Origin: Clavulina sp. PMI_390
Taxonomy: Eukaryota > Basidiomycota > Agaricomycetes > Cantharellales > Hydnaceae
DNA length: 64,000 nucleotides
Direction of reading: 5' to 3'
Assembly: GCA_015039315.1 (NCBI GenBank)
Contig: WIDE01000031.1
Span: 186,905-250,904, forward strand
Position numbers and translations under genes: made by a program. The notes beneath the pieces are model-generated. The model did no database searches. It was not told the DNA's origin and worked only from the letters and a program-made list of their open reading frames with translations. Every line of letters starts with the position of its first letter. The stretch's first letter is position 1. Positions 59,041 to 64,000 of the stretch are shown here, in pieces.

Positions 59041-60354
59041 ATGTCGCTCTCTACGCTTCCTGTGGAAGTTCTCTTGCTTGTGTTCGAGTACGTGGTGCTT
59101 GACCAGTCCGTTCGGATAGCTATAAAGGCCCTTACTACGATTACTGCGATCAATCAATCTTGGCGCACTCTAATAGTCGACTATGCCCCCTTTTGGAAGG
59201 ACATCTATGTCAAAATACCCCTGCCTCAAACCTATCCTCAGTCGAACGCTCTCACTCGAGTTTACGCAGCTGATTTCGACCGTGTGCGCGGCTTCCTCAA
59301 GAGATCGAAACAGATTTCGATCAGCGTACACATAGATCGATCCTGGTTAGCTTTAACAACACCTGCAGAGGTCATTGCGCGCGAGTGGAGGTCAATGTAC
59401 GACCTTCTGATTCCTCACATGCACCGATGTCGCTCTATCATCCTATCTATCAACGATATCACAAGCAAATCGGACCCTCTCGCCCTCCTACAAATTTGCA
59501 ACCATACATCGCTACAGCTGCTCGAGATTGTGCGTCCCCGCCGTTTTACGGTAGTTTGGGCTGACCAAGAGTATGTACCCTATGGCGAGGGGCTCAGTCT
59601 TTCACCTCGGCACACTCCTCTCCATACCCTCAGATTCTCTGATCCAAAATCATACCTCCCAGAAGCCATCAATGTACGATGGCCCTCCCTTTCTACACTC
59701 GACCTTGAAGTCAGTGCCCGCTGGTGGCCGGAGGTTTGTGCGACACTGGCCCAACTTCCCGCCTTGACAGAGCTTCGCCTCAACACAGCTTTCAGCTATG
59801 GAGAGTTGAGAGGCCGAGCTGATGCTACAGGGAAATCTCCTACAAGAGTACTTCTCCCTCTTGTGGAGAGACTCACCACAAGTGATCTGTTCATTTGGTA
59901 TGACATCTCTACCCCTGCTCTCTCATCCCTGACTATGACGTGGAGTGGGCCTTTCAAAAAAATTGCGTGGTCAGAACAAGGGGCTGACAGCACTTTGGAA
60001 CGGACAATGCGCTTGCTCGCCGAAGCGCCTATCCATGAAATCACCCATGTTGGTTGCGCACCCTCGTTCGTTACCACTCAACCTATATTTCGGGCTCTCA
60101 CGAGGATAGAGGCCCTGCGATTTAGACTTCGCCAATCACCCTGGAGGGTTCTGGACCCGATTTTGCGGGAGCGAGAAATCAGGACTGAGCTATCCACATC
60201 GAGTCTGGCGAATGACATCATTCTCCCTAAACTCAAAACGGTTTCTATAGAGGAGTCGAGAGGAGTCGATACTGCCACTACCTTTCTCGAAACGCAAGCT
60301 TTAGTAAACCGTTTGCGAGCTCTATCCTTGGATGTGACGTGGAATGTTGAATGA
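59041..60354 (+). CDS. F-box domain protein, copy H
   Basis: Single exon, 437 aa, the only F-box copy on the plus strand. MSLSTLPVEVLLLVFEYVVL then WRTLIVDYAPFW form the F-box. ADFDRVRGFLKRSKQISI, HMHRCRSI, YLPEAINVRWPSLSTLDLEV and a TSDLFIWYDISTPALSSLT block, very close to copy G, follow. It ends DVTWNVE. It probably arose with copy G by an inverted duplication across the hydrolase gene (inference). Predicted SCF adaptor; target unknown. Confidence 0.84.
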   Translation: MSLSTLPVEVLLLVFEYVVLDQSVRIAIKALTTITAINQSWRTLIVDYAPFWKDIYVKIPLPQTYPQSNALTRVYAADFDRVRGFLKRSKQISISVHIDRSWLALTTPAEVIAREWRSMYDLLIPHMHRCRSIILSINDITSKSDPLALLQICNHTSLQLLEIVRPRRFTVVWADQEYVPYGEGLSLSPRHTPLHTLRFSDPKSYLPEAINVRWPSLSTLDLEVSARWWPEVCATLAQLPALTELRLNTAFSYGELRGRADATGKSPTRVLLPLVERLTTSDLFIWYDISTPALSSLTMTWSGPFKKIAWSEQGADSTLERTMRLLAEAPIHEITHVGCAPSFVTTQPIFRALTRIEALRFRLRQSPWRVLDPILREREIRTELSTSSLANDIILPKLKTVSIEESRGVDTATTFLETQALVNRLRALSLDVTWNVE

Positions 60355-60602
60355 TGCCCTCGAGACTATCTGCGCTCAGCAAGTTGGCTTTGACATCGCT
60401 GTTGATTCCGTACTGCATTTAAACAGCTTGAAGGTACATAGATTGGAAGGAACTAAAACACGCTCTGGGATCATTTACAACTTTCAGTGTCTTCTTGGAT
60501 ATATCTTAAATATCCAGATCTTCAGAGGATTTCGTCATTCTTACGCTATCACAAATTACACTTTAGTTGGTCGTGTGAGGATGGGCGACTGAGCGGAATT
60601 AG

Positions 60603-61484
60603 CTACGTACCATGATCACCTTCCTCATTACTAAGAAAGAATAAGATGACATCGATCACAGCGCTGGCCCCGATCACCACTGGGACAATCTGGCCAAAAC
60701 TCCAAGTCGACTCCCCCGGCGCGACATTGTTCCGCGAGATAGTAAGCTCGAGCATGATAACGTTGTACACAAAGGAAATTTTTGTAGCATGTACCATGAA
60801 CTGTACAATAGACCTATGATCTTCTGCATATCCCGGTGGCGCATTAGTTGGACGGAGAAGAGTGTTCCGGATAATGAAACCGATTGTGGAAGTGGAGGCG
60901 CCTGCTACTGATAACCATCGGGCCCATGGCACGGTCGCTCGAATGTTGACAAACAATATGACATATTTCACCGTGTCGTTACAACGGGGGTCTCCCGAAG
61001 GGAAGAGGGACGCCCCAAAAGACGGTGCCTTGATCCAGACATACATTGCCCAGGATGACATGAGCATTCCTGTAGCCAATGTTGTGACCCCTTCGTATAC
61101 ACGCCCGAACGTGCTAGCTTGATAGTTGGTTGAGGGAACAGTTGTGACACCCAGGAAAACCAGCTGGTGGATAACCACGATAGCGTGATATAAGTCGAGG
61201 GTATGGAGCGCTGAGAGAGATTAAGGGAGTAAGGAATCTCCAGCACACACTGTCAGAATAATAAGGAAAAAAAAAAACACACCGGTTTGTATAACTGCTG
61301 TGATCAGCAAAGCGAACCCGCTGAGGCCGGCCGTAAAGAATAGAGTATCCCGGAGAGCATCGAGTCGACGATTCGGTTGGTTGGGAATAGGTATGACAGC
61401 CAGGAGAGCGCTCAGGATATAGATACCAATCCTAATCCCGATTCCAGAAATGTCTGGATTCGCTGGGATCTGGCAATCGGACAT
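60603..61484 (-). CDS. Small polytopic membrane protein, family not recognised
   Basis: Two exons: 61484-61283 and 61210-60603, joined in frame across a 72-nt intron (gtgtgttttt...ctctcag) that includes a poly-A/T run. 269 aa. Start MSDCQIPANPDISGIGIRIG. Hydrophobic segments: YILSALLAVIPI, FFTAGLSGFALLITAVI, AIVVIHQLVFLGVTTV, GVTTLATGMLMSSWAMYVW, TVKYVILFVNI, WLSVAGASTSTIGFII and IVPVVIGASAVIDVILFFL; about six or seven helices. A conserved-looking GDPRCNDTVKY loop precedes the fifth. Unlike the 7-TM array at 19-30 kb it has few introns and no SCHDGP tail, so it is a different family. Function unknown. Confidence 0.68.
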
Positions 61485-64000
61485 CCTTTATCTGACTTTG
61501 GAGTGAGAAAACCAAATCAGGCAAGAATTGGTGAAGCACAATGCGCCTGAATAGTATGAAAGCAAATGTTCGTGAAGTGTAGTAAGATAGCACTCGTGTT
61601 GTGATCCTTCAACTCGAGGTAAGGGGCGTAGACTCTAGCATTTTATACAGGTCGATCTCACATAATTTTTATTTAGATAGTTCGAAATCAGTGGTACCTG
61701 TATGCTGATGGCATACGTAAGGTGGATGATTGGAAGTTAGGAAAAGAGACGCCAAGGCAAGCGGCCCTGACAGGATAGCCTTACCAAATAATTGGAAAAT
61801 AGTGCTCAGGGTACTTTTATTTTTGATGCTCTGAAGGCTCTAGGGATGTCATTGCAAGGTCTCGGAATGTGTAATTTGCAAGCGGGCAGGAGCGTGGGGT
61901 TAGCAAGCGAAGCACCTGAGAGCATCCATCTGATAATCAATCGCTTGAATATCACCCTGGCTATCGGTAAGGCTGTCTCCGGATTGTTAACGCCAACGGT
62001 CCGCACAGCTAGTCTAGGGATGGAGGATCTTTTACGGTTTTCACTGGGTTTTCTTCAAAAACTGGCGCCTCAAATGCTTGGACCAATTGATTTGATCGCT
62101 TTGTACAGTACAGCAGTGCGAGACTCCAGGCATAGAGATCCAAATCAGAGATGATCAGTTCCAGCAAGAGGCTCGGCGTACAGTACGCTGGTGGCGCTCT
62201 GACGACTCGGACACAGCTTCAGCAAGATGACAAACTCATGCTGCGGTACCAACGAGCGGTTCCTGGCTGAGTAAAGTCTTGGCGAGTTGAGTTGAGGATT
62301 TGCAAACTCGAGGGCCGCTTTCAAGGCGCTTGGGCGGTGTGATCAGGATTGCACTGCTCTCCTGACGCGTGAGAAATCTATCTATATATATATTTGGACT
62401 TTTGGACTAAGTTGCACAGCTCATGTGATTCGGTCTTCTGAAAGAACCTGAGGACGTCGGTCCTTCAAACATCTTATCCTGGCAACGGAAGAAGGGCATT
62501 GCTTTCACTAGCAGATCTGGTGGTAGCATATTGAATGACTGATGAACAATTCATGCTGATATAGACTGTCGATGGTTGAATAAGGGACAAAAGAAACACT
62601 CTACCCGAATTGGCGAGTTGGCGTCATAGATGCTGACCATGTAGCGGCGGCAAGCGCCCTGTCCCCGACAAAACACAACAATGCACAAAATCACAGCCTG
62701 AAATGAGAAGGCATGAAGTCAATCGATTTGATGTATAATATAGAATGCTAGCAGCCTGCAGATAACTGAGTCTCAGGCAAGTATAGCATTAAGCGTGGGA
62801 GGTTAGGGAGTTGTAGTAAATGGCGAGCGCGTTGATGATGCTCATAGTGGTATTTAGAGCGTATCCAAGGATAGAGAGAAACAGGAATAGATAAGGGATT
62901 GGGGGGTAGTGGGGTGGAGGAAGGAAGGACAATGCAAGATAAACGAATTAAAGACAAGATAACCCTGGAGTGAAGGCTGAAAATGGTCACACCATAGACG
63001 CAATACAATAGCTTGTACCGGATGCACTTAAGGATTAGGACTAATCGAAAGTAGTAGCACTATCTAGGCGCCATAACCTGGGATACGGGCGCCCTGGATA
63101 TCCAAGGGGACACTGCTCGCTTACTGGTATGCCTGCCATCTTTTGCATGATGCGCATCAGTGGCCAGGCCATAACGAACTCTTGTCCCACTAGAACAGCA
63201 CGCTCATTTGCAATTTTTTGTAGTAGTTGGGACCTAGTATACGAGGCAGAGCATGCAGTGCATGGCATATACTCACATGCGTGGTGGAGCAAAGGCGGCA
63301 TGTCAGCTTCGTGAGAGGGACAGGACTTTGGAGCCATTGGGGGCGAGTCTAAGGAGCCAAGTAATGAGCAGATGGAAAGTTTTATTGGCAGAAGCGTCGC
63401 AGTAGGCACCAATGACCTTGTCGGGACTTAGTAGCAAGACCAGAGTTGACAAGCGAGAATGTGGGTGCTATCTAGAAGGATTTTGATACGAGACTTGTGA
63501 ATACAAGATATTACACATGTTTTTATGATTATCGGTGAGTTATTGAGCACTGTCATCACCACGTTGAGCGACTAGAGCATAGTGCCAGCAGGAAACGATG
63601 AGCATCAACGCGTGACGGCATGCAGTCACATTATGTGTTCCCTTTGCTGACTCGGGACCACTTGAAGTATTGACACTGAAAGCGTGCAGCGCCAGGTAAT
63701 TAGTCTAGTCTTGGGCCATGCTATGGGATATAGGCTGTTAAGTGAGTCCATATGTGCAGTTTTTGGAGAGACTCGTATACAAAATTGGAGGAGGAATGAG
63801 GAAACAAGATTTAAGCGCCGTTAGGGACCCGGTCGCAGATTGTGAAAAAGTTTACTGAATTGAAGGGGATCCACGATAAAACCCTCCAACTTCGTTTTGT
63901 CGGGGAAGTCCATTGGTTTCTTTGGTCATGTTACTCGTTTTTTCCCGTCACGGTAAATTCTCTTGCACATGTCCTCAGGCGGATTCCAGAATAAAGATAA
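61485..64000. other. Gene-poor 3' end of window
   Basis: 2.5 kb with no supportable gene. Open frames at 61792-62154 (plus, 120 aa), 62748-63008 (minus) and 63041-63412 (minus, 123 aa) have no motif and no splice context I can defend. A short TA repeat lies near 62380-62394. Confidence 0.4.

Noticed and set aside
61792..62154. 120-aa plus-strand open frame
   Set aside because: Plausible length but no motif, no intron signals and no paralogue in the window.
63041..63412. 123-aa minus-strand open frame with several Cys residues
   Set aside because: No family resemblance. It could be a terminal exon, but no upstream exon could be joined.

Overview
The window reads as a basidiomycete fungal chromosome segment, most like an Agaricomycete, possibly of the Rhizoctonia/Ceratobasidium kind (family guess, not proven). 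The evidence is intron-dense genes with 50-70 nt GT-AG introns, a nuclear intron-containing tRNA-Pro, mitochondrial ADP/ATP carriers, a fused HIS7 gene, and large paralogue families of F-box proteins and cytochrome P450s. No bacterial, viral or CRISPR-like feature was seen.

Layout. 1-1.7 kb: 3' part of a cytochrome P450 (+). 1.9-3.4 kb: RabGGTase alpha subunit, BET4-like (-). About 4.5-8.6 kb: a very large disordered protein with a degenerate kinase-like catalytic loop (+). 9.0-17.7 kb: four tandem F-box genes (-). 19.2-30.0 kb: four tandem copies (+) of a 16-exon, seven-transmembrane-segment protein I could not assign to a family, with a decayed fifth fragment. 30.2-31.0 kb: a long inverted repeat. 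31.2-40.7 kb: three tandem P450s (-) of the same family as the one at the window start. 41.9 kb: tRNA-Pro(CGG) with an intron. 42.8-50.1 kb: a housekeeping island (HIS7 and two adjacent ADP/ATP carriers, all -). 51.0-56.2 kb: three more F-box genes (-). 57.0-58.7 kb: alpha/beta hydrolase (+). 59.0-60.4 kb: an eighth F-box gene (+). 60.6-61.5 kb: a small polytopic membrane protein (-). 61.5-64.0 kb: no supported gene.

Two kinds of DNA are interleaved. Conserved single-purpose genes (BET4, HIS7, ADP/ATP carrier, tRNA) sit between blocks of locally duplicated, fast-changing genes (F-box, P450, 7-TM). The duplicated blocks keep their flanks: the P450 copies share TATA boxes about 80 bp upstream of ATG and a shared 3' exon, and the 7-TM copies share a CGAGATC motif about 150-165 bp upstream of ATG. 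No polyketide synthase, terpene synthase or NRPS backbone gene was seen, so a biosynthetic cluster is not claimed. The most interesting unknown is the 7-TM tandem family.

Exon structures were worked out by hand from splice consensus, reading frame and comparison among paralogues within the window. Coordinates for multi-exon genes span start codon to stop codon including introns.
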